The notes: generated by a model not told the origin, from the letters alone. 64,000 nt of DNA from Corythucha ciliata (GCA_038030265.1 CM075937.1:28686198-28750197), one strand, 5' to 3'. Positions 50,701-61,551 are shown, counted from the stretch's first letter. Program-made: numbers and translations.

Positions 50701-50829
50701 TTTATCTAAATTAGAGGAAATGCGCTAGGCGTGATGAACATTTATTGTTATCATTATTTTTTTAAATAAAATTAGTCAATGGCTTAAATTTTCAAAAAAC
50801 AGTTACTTTAATTTAGACATCTTGCTTAA

Positions 50830-51570
50830 ATGTTTACCCTCGATATTACTTTTTCTTTACCTATTCGCAAATTTACAAATGAAATGCAGCCGCGTTGATA
50901 CATAAAAAAGTATCACTTGTTTCGAAAAATAAAATTTGTGATCACTTTCGTCACACCCAATGTATAGAACATTGACATTCCAGTCTTGAAGCCTGTATAG
51001 TAGGTGCATGAAGGTGTCCGCGTTCAAGGGGTCAGATTTTGTTTCTTCAATTTGGCTTTGAAGGTGACGAAGCAAACGAATCAACGAGAGACTCGGTTTC
51101 ATGAGCACCGAATGGACGTCTCATGCTTGAAAATATTCACTTGCTGCGTGGTTATCCGTTAATTCATTTTGGCATTCCGAGCATTCTACGAAATTATTTG
51201 CGCGCTTCGCCACGTATCCGGCGAAGTATTCGACAGCGTCCGTGTACTGCACGAATTCAGCGCTAACGTCAAATTCGACTGCAGGTGAGAACGATAGGTG
51301 TATAGAACAGAAATTAAACCGTCATACAACGTTTTACACAAACTTGAATTTTCTAGAATACGGTTTAGCGTGAAATCCACGTGCGATTTCCGGTCCTTCA
51401 CCGCAGACGTGTCGTCCGTCGAAGACACGAGCAACGCCACGGTCTCTCCCCCAGAAACATAACTTCCTGTCGGAGGTTTTATTAGGGAATAAACGCTCAG
51501 ATGGCGGAATATGTTTATAAAAACGGAGAGGCTTGGCCTGTTATTGCAACCCCTACTTGCGCGTATCATC
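50830..51570 (-). pseudogene. P-element-like transposase, C-terminal fragment
   Basis: Minus strand. 51569 down: RGCNNRPSLSVFINIFRHLS, then IKPPTGSYVSGGETVALLVS, the P-type C-terminal 'G-x-N-x-x-P-(S/T)-x-x-x-F ... G-S-x-V' pattern. Further down another frame reads AVEYFAGYVAKRANNFVECS, ECQNEL ('Y-x-A-G-Y-V-x-K ... C-x-x-C-x-x-x-L'). Then LMKPSLSLIRLLRHLQ and LFYVSTRLHFICKFANR, the last block, ending with TAG near 50857. Together they form the C-terminal third of a P/THAP9-type transposase, without THAP finger or catalytic part. At least two shifts. A relic distinct from those at 7.1, 34.4 and 56.5 kb. Confidence 0.65.
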
Positions 51571-51898
51571 CCAAAAAACCCCTGGATAGATAATTTATGA
51601 ATACATGATTAATATCGTGCCCGTAAATTATACATTTGAATATCAATACTGACTTCTAAGGAATCTTGACGTCATCAAAAACTTATTGCCTAGCTTATTC
51701 AACTCCTCATATAGACAAGTCGCGTTCAGGGTTACGATCAGCCCAATACGTACTTTTCGTTAGAACGTCGTTGCTCCTTTCTCGCCAAGTTTCGAGATAA
51801 CGCAAATAACATCGAAGTCTAGAGCGCATGATTCGGCACGCTGTGATTGGTGCAATAGACACTCTCTCACACAGTTTTTATTAAATAAGATTGCGTTT
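51571..51898. other. No gene recognised
   Basis: Nothing supportable seen. Confidence 0.45.
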
Positions 51899-51985
51899 TA
51901 ATAAGTATAGTAAGATAAGTATAGTAAGATAAGTATATAAGAGATAATAAGTATACATATAAGATTGTAATAAGTATAAAAGATG
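51899..51985. repeat. AAGTATA-rich simple repeat
   Basis: AAGTATAGTAAGAT is repeated with decay (AGATAAGTATA units). Confidence 0.7.
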
Positions 51986-54640
51986 CATACCTCCAGTTCA
52001 AAGGACTGTCGCCGTAGGGCACCTTTTTCACTAGCGGAGGTCATAGCTTTAATGACGTAGTGCAATCATTGCACGAATATGCTCGTCCCTGTTGTCGTCA
52101 TTAACTACACTGGAGTTTCTTAGCGGAGTTAGAGCGGCCAGAATTTCAAATCCAAAAAACTATGAAATAAATGAAAAATCATATTAATTTTATCTTGCCA
52201 TTGAAGGAACGTCTTACGCCATAGATGGACTATGGAAAATGCGCAAACTACAATAGAGGAGTAAAATAACATACGAACTTCCCATGTACTTTTTTTGGCT
52301 TATTCCCGAACAACTGTTGGAAGATTGGTGTGAGGGACTACTGAACGGCTTTTGGACCAATCAATCTTTTTTTTTGTATTCTGATACTGATGTCGCTTTA
52401 CCCAAGTCTACCATATTCCTAGAGAATCATGGATCTTTGGTAGGGATATCTAAAATTTGTGCTTATTGACATCTTTCATAAGTACTCCAGCGCTCATGTG
52501 GCGACTAAGTGAAACGACCTCCTGGGGTATCCTTCAAATTTCAATTGGATTTACTTCAATAATTTTCTTACTGATTCTGATTCTCACTACCACAATAAAC
52601 AAAACAGAGCAAGTGACACCGGTCAGATGTTACCCCAGATTGTTAGTTCATCTAAGCTCCGAAAGAGCGCTGCTGTAATTTATAAAAGATGTCAATAGTT
52701 AACAACTGCTTGCGAAATAGGACCTTGCAGTCTGTAAGGCGACTTCGGTGTTCAGTTCGATATTTGTAGCCTAGTAGGTTGCCTTTTGGGACGCGCCGCA
52801 AGGACACTGACCTGTGCACAAGAATATCCTCGAGAGCCCTCCGCGGTTGAGACCCCTGGCAGGCCCAGGGGTTGCCTTTTAGGGCACGCCACGGGGACAC
52901 TGATTCATGCATGTAGATGCCATCAAAAAATAAAAACAAAAAAAAGAATAAGAAGTCCAAGACAGGTAATAAACGAGGAAGTGCACTCGCTAACGACCAT
53001 TCGACGACTGACTGGCTGTCTGGTCAAGCCCGCTTTTTATAGGACTTCGGGTGCCCCCGTTCCTCTTTCTTTCCTTTTTTTATTAAAACAAAAAATGAAG
53101 TCGAGTGTTTTTACAAAACAAAAATGAAGTCGCGGGTGAAGCGCTATAAAAATGGAGTGAGGCACGACACAGTCCATTCAATAAGAGAATATAGACGACA
53201 CGGTCAGTTTAGTGAATTTTGAGTTTTTCACTGTGTTTGAGGTAGTTGGGAGGTAAACACACTAAAATTACCCGAACGTCCGACGTGAGTGGGCTGCTGG
53301 AGACCACCAGGAAAAGGTCACTAGTTTCGATGTTTCCTAATTATATCGGACGCCTCAAATCGTAGCGCCAACGATTTTCGAATGAATAGTTGACGAACTT
53401 CGCCACTACTTTTTCCCCGTGAACTTCTTTTTATTCCTAATAGTTTCCAACTTAAGTGACTCGGAAAATTGTGTTGAAAAACGCCATTTTCGGCTGTTTT
53501 CGACTCTTTTGCTTGTCACGACCAACGATATACAGGGTGTATACTTTGCCATGTTGTAGTACGCACCTGAACGCACCATAAATACCATAGGAACATATGG
53601 TCGAAAGTGGTCACCTTACGAGATATCGGCATTTTCCTGTTTTTCACGCTCTTCGTGACTTTTTTGCACGAAGCGCAGATTCACAGCTCGCAATTCAAGT
53701 TTAGACAAAAACTAATGACTGATTCGGAAAGAGCAGAAAATTTCCTTCACGAATCTGTCATTAGAATTGTTTTTCAGAGTTAATTTGGACCTATAATCTG
53801 CACGCAAACACAGAAAAAATGAAATGCGTACGTCAGCTGTTTTATGGTCTCATGAGTGGCAAAATTGATGAAAACTACTCCATTCGATGGTTTTTCGGAT
53901 GGTGTATTACAAACCGTAATTACTGGAACTATGCGGGCAGCAGGCAGGCTGGAAACAGAAAAAAAACAGAGGAAAATGGTCGAATTGGAGCGATACTCAC
54001 ATGAGGTTATGTCCTTAGGGGACTCTCTAATTTTCAAAATAAGATTAAGGCTATCGGAGTAACTCCACTTCAACGGCGGTATGGCCACTCGGCGAGCTCT
54101 ACTGTGAAGGACCGAGTTCTCACACCCCTCCCTCCCAATAAATCCATAATTTTTGATACATAGCTGCAGCCGCGCCAGGTAGTAGAAATCTGGGACTCAT
54201 GTGGTTTTCTCACTCCCTCGCTGTCTACCGCGTCATCTCTCTCATGATGGCTACCTCGGGATTTACCTCGTAGATCCCGCCGGGGAGCCCATTTTTTCTC
54301 GAAGCTCGAATTGTGTTGGGCTTTGCCTTCCTGAGTCGTCCGGACGTCGGTTAATTAATTTATATCTTTAATTAAAATACCGGCGACAGAATCCTCGTAT
54401 CTATCTAATCTGATTCTTACTAAAACGATTAGAATATTAAAACATGTGGCATGCATAAAAAAAACAATGAATGAAGCCAATGTTTCAGGCGGTATAGTGG
54501 AGTTAATTCGAATTGAATTTTTTTACAGAGGTATCGTCTCTCCACAATAATTTATTTAACAAGACCATGTTACCGTGCAGGCCATTTTAGGGCCACAGAT
54601 AACAAGGTTGGGGGGGGGGATGAAAAGAGGAGGACGATTC
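51986..54640. other. No gene recognised
   Basis: Contains a ~46 bp duplicated block (GGTTGCCTTTTGGGACGCGC... at about 52.78 kb and GGTTGCCTTTTAGGGCACGC... at about 52.87 kb). The frame 52457-52678 has one hydrophobic stretch (ISIGFTSIIFLLILILTTTI) that could be a membrane segment but no family. Frames at 53819-54062 are unrecognised. ACAGGGTGTATACTTTG at 53.54 kb resembles a mariner-type end without a partner. Confidence 0.35.
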
Positions 54641-55674
54641 TAATCACTGGCTAGGAGGGCATCTTCGTCCTCCGAGTCAATGAAAATGAGGGGGGAAGGT
54701 TTTCTTCTTCTTCGTCCTCGTCGGACTCTACATATCTTGGATCGAGGGGAAGGTGAATTCGACTAATTTCCGAGTAGGAATCGGACGAACTGGAGGGCCG
54801 TTCGATGTATTGAAAACGACGCGGGTCTCTGGGAGACAAACGAGATTTCTCCTGTTTGGTAAGCAGGAGGGGTGAAAGAACTGGAGGATTAAATGGAGGT
54901 ACGACTTTGCCCCTAAACCTTTTTAATTGGGGATTTAAACATCCGCAAATTCCACATCGGGTGATGAAATGACAATCGTTACACCTTTAAGGGCGGGCCA
55001 CGGTTTTCCCAGACGTGGTTTGATACATATAAGGCTGATATTGAATGGGGAAATCGGCTGCAGGGAGTTCGACCGCGCCAAAAGCTAAATGGCGGGTAAG
55101 CCGTTGGGGGAGGACTCATGGTTTATTTTTAAAAAACGCAATGCAGAACCGGGGAAACCGAGGGGGTCACTGCCCGGGGGTGATACCAATGTTGTTGGGT
55201 GGACGTATATGGTATCGTCACTGTCCAAATAGATCAATTCCGTGGACAGGGTCCGAGGGGGAAGGAAATAATGGGCTTCCAATTTTACCCAGTCAGGGGA
55301 AGGGTTGCGGAGGCCGAAGGCGATCCACCGAAACAGGGGCGGTCCCTGAATACATATAAACGCTACGGAAAGGACAAGGGTAATAACGCCCTTGGGTCTG
55401 CCTTACCGGAAAGGCTTTTCGTAATTCCGGTACGAAAGGGAGGATAACTGGGGGTGGCACTTTGGATCGACTTGGGGGCAGACGGGGGACAAAATTTCCC
55501 GGAGAATTTAGAATCTCGGCCATAAGCGGGGAGGCGGTGATACCTTCTTTCTCACCGGAGAAAAAAGGAAAAGACGACGTGGGGGGGGGGAGGATGAAAT
55601 TGTACCTGGAGAGCAAATCCAACAAGATGACGGCGTTCGAGCTCCTGTAAGAAAAACACCTCAGGACACTGGTT
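54641..55674. other. G-rich segment with overlapping frames, unassigned
   Basis: The plus strand is strikingly purine-rich. The minus strand has a frame with CNDCHFITRCGICGC (four to five Cys) followed by a Ser-rich and acidic tail (ESDEDEEEENLP) from about 54.99 down to 54.65 kb. This could be a fragment of a zinc-knuckle or Gag-like protein, but I do not recognise it. The other frames on both strands are explained by base skew. Confidence 0.25.
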
Positions 55675-55915
55675 GTGGCAAGGCCTGGCAACCAGGGGAT
55701 TTAGACGAGGGACTCTTGTGGCCAAGCCGAACAAGAGGGGCGTGAACGTAATTTCGTGGTGAGGCCTAGCGAACGCTCGATGGGGATGGGAGTACCCGTG
55801 GCCAAGCCTAGCGGGTATTGTTGGACGGGGAAGAAGGGCACTGTGGCAAAGCCTAGCAGTGAGGTAGGGTGACGACGGGGAGAAGGAGATCCTCGGGCAA
55901 AGCCAACGAAGATGT
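55675..55915. repeat. Degenerate tandem repeat around GTGGCAAAGCCTAGC
   Basis: Related words at about 55.68, 55.73, 55.76, 55.80, 55.84 and 55.89 kb, spaced 32-54 bp. On the minus strand they give a repeated LGFAT / LGLAT / LGLTT peptide. Confidence 0.55.
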
Positions 55916-56459
55916 AGGGAAACTGGGAGAAAATTCTTCCGGAAAGAAAAGCACACAATTTGAATTATGGAACAAATCGCTCTTAACACTTAGGAAAGTC
56001 TTATTTTGACATTGGGGACGTGAGGGTAGGTCTTTAGGAAAGCAGGTGTTTGATTGGGTGCGAAGTAGTTTATGGCAGAATAAATAGAAATGTTTTGTAG
56101 GATGAATTAAGGCAATAGAAAAAAGAAATTAAAGAATATAGAAGGTTTAGAGTGCATTTGTTAGTGAAAATCGAAGAGGACGAAAAGCGGAAAAGCTTTA
56201 AAGAAAAGTTCGGTAGGAAAGGTGTGGGAAATGATAGACAGAGCGTGTTAGTGAAGAGTTGTATTCTGATATGACTGAAGAAAGAAAACATAGTTAAGAA
56301 TTGGAAGGTTGGGTGCAGCACCTTCCGGAGAGTTTGTTAAGGAAAACCCGGAATATTTAAAACTTGAAGGTGCACCGTGACAACCAGTTTCGACGAGGTC
56401 ATTTTTAAATGCTTCTAATAAAAAGTTTTTTATTAGAATAAAGGAAAAAAGTTTTTTTA
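55916..56459. other. No gene recognised
   Basis: A/G-rich plus strand; minus frame 56070-56321 is Phe/Ser-rich with no domain. Confidence 0.45.
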
Positions 56460-56824
56460 TTTAGTAATGGTGAGGTCTTGTGTTTACATTCACCAAAACC
56501 GACCGAAAAACCAACCGCGATTCCACGATGATCCATCGGTGATCACTCCATCAACAAAGAAACCTGCGTTTTCCAATAGTGCCGCCGCTTCTATGATTAG
56601 TTCACAGCCGGGTTTCCACTAAGGAAACATTTTTGTTTCAAGAAGGCGAAACATGATGTGTTCCAAGTTTCGCAAACGAGTTTCAGTTTTTTGAAACTTC
56701 AAGTTTCCACTTGAGCAACTTTGTTTGTGCACAAAATATGTTTTGTTTCATGGTGTTTCCACTATAGAAACAGTTTCAAGTCTCATTTTCGCAGTTGTTT
56801 CATCCCTAGTCAGTTGCCCTCGAA

Positions 56825-56985
56825 ATGTCGTCCCACGAAGACCTTCTTGTCAAGGCCGGAGGTTTCTTCATCATCTACGAGGAAGAGAGCAAAGTAAAAA
56901 TGAGGTACTGGGTAAGCTCCCTATTAAAAAAAGACGAGCAAGCTACGGTGTGGAGGAGCTAATACTCGATTAGTCGATTGCCTGA
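56825..56985 (+). pseudogene. Harbinger-type transposase N-terminal fragment
   Basis: ATG at 56825 starts SSHEDLLVKAGGFFIIYEEE, then MRYWVSSLLKKDEQ; a shift gives SYGVEELILD. 'R-Y-W-V-x-x-L-L-x-x-x ... Y-x-x-x-x-L-L' is the usual start of PIF/Harbinger transposases. The DDE part is missing. Short and broken, supported mainly by the terminal repeats and the MADF partner. Confidence 0.5.
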
Positions 56986-57000
56986 ATGATGACTCCTCTC

Positions 57001-57376
57001 TCAACGGAGAAATGAGGTCATCATTCCTCCTACCTCCTGGTCCGAGTCGAAACCAGCCTGCTTCCCTTTTCTCGGCTTATTTTTGTCACTCAAAAGCCCC
57101 ATCGCATTGTACCCCAACCATTTGGGGACGAAAGTTTGGCCAGCTCCTGACTTCTTGCAGTTTCTGTAGTTCCTCCTCTCTCTTTGATACTGAATTACTA
57201 CATTTCTGATTTTTCGCTCCACTTCTTGAATGCTTGTCGAAATGGACACTTATTTATTTTAGGGCATCAAGTCGCTTGAATTTTTGATTATAATCCAAGT
57301 GTTTTGAATCTTATAAATTGGGACGGAGACGGTACAAATCAATCAGCTCGACGGTGTTTTCCTTATTCCACTTCAT
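57001..57376 (-). pseudogene. MADF-type DNA-binding gene fragment of the nested element
   Basis: ATG at 57376 gives MKWNKENTVELIDLYRLRPN, a stop in place of the usual Trp, then SKHLDYNQKFKRLDALK, and in the next frame EVERKIRNVVIQYQRERRNY, KKSGAGQTFVPKWLGYNAMG, LLSDKN. This is the MADF pattern 'W-x-x-E-x-x-x-x-L-I-x-L-Y-x-x-x-P-x-L-(W)-D ... V-x-x-K-I-x-x-(L)-x-x-Q-Y-x-R-E ... K-K-S-G-A-G ... P-x-W'. It lies antisense to, and downstream of, the transposase scrap, as in the 18-21 kb element. One stop and one shift. Confidence 0.65.
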
Positions 57377-57526
57377 TTTGTCTTGAGCGAGTCAACCTGT
57401 TAATTTAAATAATGAACACTTAAAAAAGAGAGAAATTAATAAAACTAATTTCAAAGCATTAGCTGATGTACGCCTCTACTTACTTAAATTGTTAGTAGAG
57501 TCGCTTAAACTACGAGGGTTAGTGGT

Positions 57527-57731
57527 TAAATAATGCAGAAATCTGTAGCCGTAGGAGCCAACATCGTCTGTCTTCCCTGTTTGGTTCTTCATCTGGCGGT
57601 TCGTCTGGTTTCAGTTGGGAAACCAAATGCTGAAGATGGCGAGCAGCCGAAACTGGTCCGTTTTTGACGAACCTCAACGAGGGAAGACAGACGATGTAGG
57701 CTCCTACGGCTACAGATTTCTGCATTATTTA
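57527..57731. repeat. Inverted repeat with ~52-bp arms
   Basis: TAAATAATGCAGAAATCTGT...GCCGTAGGAGCC at the left is mirrored at the right (GGCTCCTACGGC...ACAGATTTCTGCATTATTTA), with GTCTGTCTTCCCT/GGGAAGACAGAC also pairing. Loop about 100 bp. Confidence 0.8.
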
Positions 57732-58640
57732 GCCTCTACTTACCTTGGTGAACGTCTACTCGATTTAATCAATTCCGATTCCGCAGTTGGCCCAAAAACT
57801 GCGAGGGAACGAACGAAAATCGCAAGGCTTGCAAGACTCCTCAGTAGAAGAGCCGGGTATTTCTTGAAACTGCAACTTTCTTTGATCTTTACTTACTCGA
57901 GATGGGAAAGTTATGTTTCAGAAACAGTTTCTTGAAAAAAAATGTTTCGAAACTGTTTCAATTCTGAGCAACATTCCCCTTTTTGTTTCATGAAACAGCT
58001 TTGGTTTCAGTTTCTTGAAATTGTTTCCTTAGTGGTAACCCGGCTGTAAAATGCTGTAGCTGATGCGGCGTTTCTCAATAAAAACGAGCCCACTACTTGA
58101 ATCCATTTTCCGTGAAACGGCTGGAGTACAATGACAAAGGCATGATCCCTCTCCTTGTCCAATAGGTCCGCTGGCGTATGAATTCCCAGGTCCCTGAAAC
58201 CAACTATTTTAAATTGGTGTTTATCAAATTTTAAATCTTTGCTACGACACATCTCGTTCAGAAGCAGAGTTGGAGGAAAAAATCATTCATTATTTGTATT
58301 TCTCTTCATAAAATGGGATGGTCCTTGTCTTCAAGTTAATGCAATGTCTTTGGACGATGCCTTTTGCCTCATTATTTCAAATAGACTCCTTTGAAATCCA
58401 AAAATCGGCTTTAAATTTCGCAAATACCCATTTAAAGTAGTAGGTGCTGGAAGTGCCATTATCTTGTTTCTTCTAAGAAAATTGTAATCAGCGTTGCTCT
58501 TTATCATGAGAAGCAGGCAATTGTAAATCCATCCAGTCGTGTATCTGTTCCCAAATCCCCGTTTCCTTTTAGCAGCAGAAAAACGGGAAAGCACATTTTC
58601 CGGTTGTGCCTGGGGTGGCGTTGAAATAATGCTGTTCAAC

Positions 58641-59183
58641 AACTCTTAGTCCATCGAAGAACATTTGCGCTGAAGAGCGAACGTTTTTTCCAGAACACTC
58701 ACCTATTATGTAACGAAATTAATTACCGCTTCACGAAAAACTTAATTGGAGAAAATTTCAAATGGGAATGGCACATAGTGCGATCATGATAGTGTTAAAA
58801 TTTATTATAATAACCAGATAATTCAATTAAAAATTCGTAATGTCCTCCCCCTCACCATTTTGGTTACAACAATAGGCCCACACTTTGGTCTCCCTCTATG
58901 GTATCGTTTCAGAGAAAACGTTCTGTTTCGGTGTGTTTGTTTTTTTTTTTACTAAGAAGTCAAAGAAGTTACCTTTTTTAGCCTAGGCGTTTTTACTTTT
59001 CTGGCCTTGAGGCATTTAGCATTACGTGAAGTGCGTTTTTTCTTATGGATCAAAGATTTTTTAGACACTCTCAACAGTTCTTCTTTCGCAAAACCAAGGC
59101 ATTTTTTCTTTGATAATCTAGGAAAGAAGGAAGCTGAGGTGAATCAGATCAGGGCACGATGTAAGGAAATGCATGCAAGAAGC
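58641..59183. other. No gene recognised
   Basis: The frame 59007-59219 reads Lys/Phe-rich sequence with no domain and runs into the neighbouring hAT element. Confidence 0.45.
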
Positions 59184-59191
59184 ATCATGAA

Positions 59192-60362
59192 TAGTGATAG
59201 GTTTACACCGGGAAAATAAAATTTCAAAAAACCCAATTTGAAAAATACTGGGTTTTTATCCGTTTTTCACGCAATGTTGCAACAGACTCAGCAAATGAAT
59301 AATAAACAAACAACCATGGGTATTTATTGCACCCATAGAATCATACGAACTCACTGTTTGCACAAAAATGGTTAAAATTCTAACTGTTACGGAAGACAAA
59401 GCTGAAGCCGAGCCTTGCCACCAAATGTCCATTAATTTTTCTATTGGAATTCATCGCCAGAGGTTTCCAGAGGATGATGATTCAGATGCCGTTGCATCAG
59501 TTTCGTTGGTCCTTTGAAAAATGAAGTGTGAATTTGCCTGCCGAACCTGTTTTCGGTATCCCAGCGTCCAAGAAGGTTTGAGGAGTCACGGCTTTCTGTA
59601 TTATCACTTGGACGATTTTGAATTTTCCAATTGTGGGACAGATAGGTCCGTTTTTCGGCTTGATCAGTCGTTAAATGGTTTCTTTTAATGATGTTCATTC
59701 AAGAAAACGTGCTAAAGGATCTTTCTGTCGCAGCTGGTAAAATTCTATCCGCAATGAAAGACAAAGTTGAAGTCAAACAAAGTCTTTGCCACCCACCAAA
59801 CACTTGGCGTGACCGCCGAGGCACTTTCCCACAAAAATGTCTTCCCCCAGAATCCATCCTTGGAACGATAGTTGGCCAGATCCGCCACTGCTTCGTTGAC
59901 ATTAACCTTCATCTGCCACCTTATGAATTTTTCAATGCCTTCTATTTGCTCGTCTTACTCAGCAGCGTATGATGATTGGGCGCAGGAGTGTCGCACGTAA
60001 TGAATACTTTTAACGCTGGAGTCTAGTCTATCTTTCAGTTTTCGTAGAATCAGGGACTGTTCATTCTTGGAAAGTGGCGACCGAGGTAAATTTTCAGCAA
60101 GCTTTAGCTCTATGTGGGGTAATGCGAGATGAATTCATCTCTATGGAGCAGACAGAGACTACTCAGAGTTGAGGGAAAGGTTACAGGAGGCTGCGCGAGG
60201 AAAAAAACTCACGCTTCGAGGCTGAATTCTCTAATTTCTGCTGTGATAAGTTCTATTTACATTGAACGAATAAAAACCCAATTCGGGTGGGGAAAAAAAA
60301 CCGGGTTTTTTCCCAAAAACCGGGAATATTCCCATTGGGTTTTTTCCCTTGACGCATCACTA
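59192..60362 (-). mobile_element. hAT element, deletion derivative, perfect 8-bp target duplication
   Basis: ATCATGAA is found at 59184-59191 and again at 60363-60370. The element starts TAGTGATAGG and ends ...CGCATCACTA (TAGTGATG reversed), short hAT-type inverted ends. Subterminal GGGTTTTTTCCC-like words occur near both ends. It encodes a hAT C-terminal part on the minus strand. 1,171 bp. Confidence 0.85.
59441..60120 (-). pseudogene. hAT transposase C-terminal part
   Basis: Minus strand: ENLPRSPLSKNEQSLILRKL, KDRLDSSVKSIHYV, then IEGIEKFIRWQMKVNVNEAV, DLANYRSKDGFW, ESASAVTPSVWW, and ILPAATERSFSTFS, then KRNHLTTDQAEKRTYLSHNW. The 'p-x-x-W-W ... A-T-E-R-S-F-S-x-x-x-x-x-x-x-K-R-N-x-L ... Y-x-x-x-N' order is the hAT C-terminal dimerisation region. 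Shifts near 59.98, 59.77 and 59.70 kb break it. The N-terminal finger and catalytic core are missing. The boundaries of the carrying element are exact (see the element entry). Confidence 0.75.
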
Positions 60363-60370
60363 ATCATGAA

Positions 60371-61019
60371 AGAATAATATGTGCAAATAGTGTTTTCAAG
60401 GTTCTCACTATCCCTAGGCCCTATTCTCCAACTTACTCAATATTAGTTTTATTTTCGTCGCACGTTTCATACAGAATTTTGAACAGAATGAACAGCATTC
60501 AAATTCAGTACAAAGAAATAAGTATGGGTTTCGCCATTGAGATTAAGCTCACAGGATTCACCGTGTTTGAAATATTTTATTCCATCTACTTTATTATCAG
60601 CGTAAACGACACACAACGAATAAATTATTGACGGGTCGATTTTCCGGACCACAGAGTGGCAGGGGAACAGTACTTGAGGTTCAGATTACAATTACAATTT
60701 CAATAGGCGTCATGCACATACGCAGTCACGCACAAATCGGTTTATATGATTTTTTGTCACTTACATTCTATCCTCGTGTTAGCACAATACAATGTTTGCT
60801 ACAGTCTGGATGACTGAATACAAAGATTCGACAGTCTTTATCTGTCTGTATCCCCCTCAATGGAAACACGAATTTCCTGAAGCCAAATCTGGAAATAAGA
60901 CGGTTAATTCCAGGGTTATAAACCGTTTCCGTTTTTAGGCATCGCAATAATTTTGTGACATATCCAAATTTACGCTCAACTGTGGATAATGTCACTAACA
61001 AAAACCTTTGGCATTTAAT
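60371..61019. other. No gene recognised
   Basis: Nothing supportable seen. The minus frame 60768-61001 has no domain. Confidence 0.45.
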
Positions 61020-61250
61020 GGCATGAATTGAAATACGATTTTTTTAAAAAGCACGTAAGACGACTAAATTGATGAACAAAAGACTTTAAGGCCGAGCTTT
61101 CGGCAAATTTATTGGCCTCATCAGGGCAAAATTGTTTCGAAGCTCAGTCCCTCACAAGGTGGCTCGGCCTCGGGTTCCTGAACTGCTTGAAGCTCATTGC
61201 GGAATGCTGCAGTGGTTTCCGTGGTTGTCAATGACTTAGATGATGTGTAG
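61020..61250 (-). mobile_element. Probable Penelope-like 3' end
   Basis: On the minus strand a frame reads TTTETTAAFRNELQAVQEPE then CEGLSFETILP and a stop, followed by the GCCCTGATGAGGCC...GCCGAAAGC block. Penelope-like elements frequently end with such a block. The coding support is weak. Confidence 0.35.
61098..61124 (-). ncRNA. Hammerhead-type core motif
   Basis: On the minus strand CTGATGA, a 3-4 bp stem (GGC...GCC, ten-base loop), then GAAA: all bases of the conserved hammerhead core up to the third helix. A clear closed helix III with a cleavage triplet was not found, so this may be a chance or decayed motif. Confidence 0.35.
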
Positions 61251-61312
61251 GCCTTCTAAGTAGAGAAGCACACTGTAGCACATTTCGCTCGTGTATTGTA
61301 ATAAGTATTTGT

Positions 61313-61450
61313 TATTCTCACAGTTGTTTCCGCAACAACGACGAGTGGCGTCTTGTGCATGCCGGGTCCAACTAATGAAAGTGGCGGCAACATCGATGAC
61401 GAGTGGTGTCTTGTGTGTGCCGGGTCCGACTACGGTGAGTGGCGGCAACG
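61313..61450. repeat. ~60-bp tandem duplication
   Basis: GACGAGTGGCGTCTTGTGCA...CCGGGTCCAACTA and GACGAGTGGTGTCTTGTGTG...CCGGGTCCGACTA, each followed by GTGGCGGCAACATCGATGAC-like sequence. Confidence 0.7.
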
Positions 61451-61551
61451 TCGATGACAACTGGTGAGTGGTGTGTGCGTGTTGAGTGAAGCTCGACTTT
61501 GACACACCAATTGTAACTCGTACACGGCGACGAGAGAAAGAGAATGAATAA

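Larger units (their letters stand above)
56604..58050. mobile_element. PIF/Harbinger-type element inside the P-like gene
   Basis: Ends CAGCCGGGTTTCCACTAAGG (left) and, reversed, CAGCCGGGTTACCACTAAGG (right), about 35-40 bp terminal inverted repeats. Flanking trinucleotides read from the P-like strand are TTA and TGA, an imperfect form of the TTA/TAA duplication of this superfamily. It contains a transposase N-terminal scrap on plus and a MADF gene on minus, plus an internal inverted repeat. About 1.45 kb: a deletion derivative. Confidence 0.75.
56460..58640 (-). pseudogene. P-element-like transposase, central part, hosting another element
   Basis: Minus strand from the right: TTGWIYNCLLLMIKSNADYN and FLRRNKIMALPAPTTLNGYL, then LKPIFGFQRSLFEIM (58.64-58.33 kb), the region before the catalytic core in P/THAP9-type transposases. 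Then MCRSKDLKFDKHQFKIVGFR and DHAFVIVLQPFHGKWIQVVG, FLLRNAASATAF (58.25-58.05 kb). The frame is cut at 58.05 by an element reaching 56.60 kb and resumes at 56603 with ELIIEAAALLENAGFFVDGV, ITDGSSWNRG, the next block of the same protein. It decays near 56.46 kb. N- and C-terminal ends are missing. This order shows insertion of a Harbinger-type element into an already resident P-like gene. Confidence 0.75.

Noticed and set aside
52457..52678. Possible membrane protein or retroviral-type envelope fragment
   Set aside because: A single hydrophobic stretch only, no signal peptide, no family motif and no adjacent retroelement.
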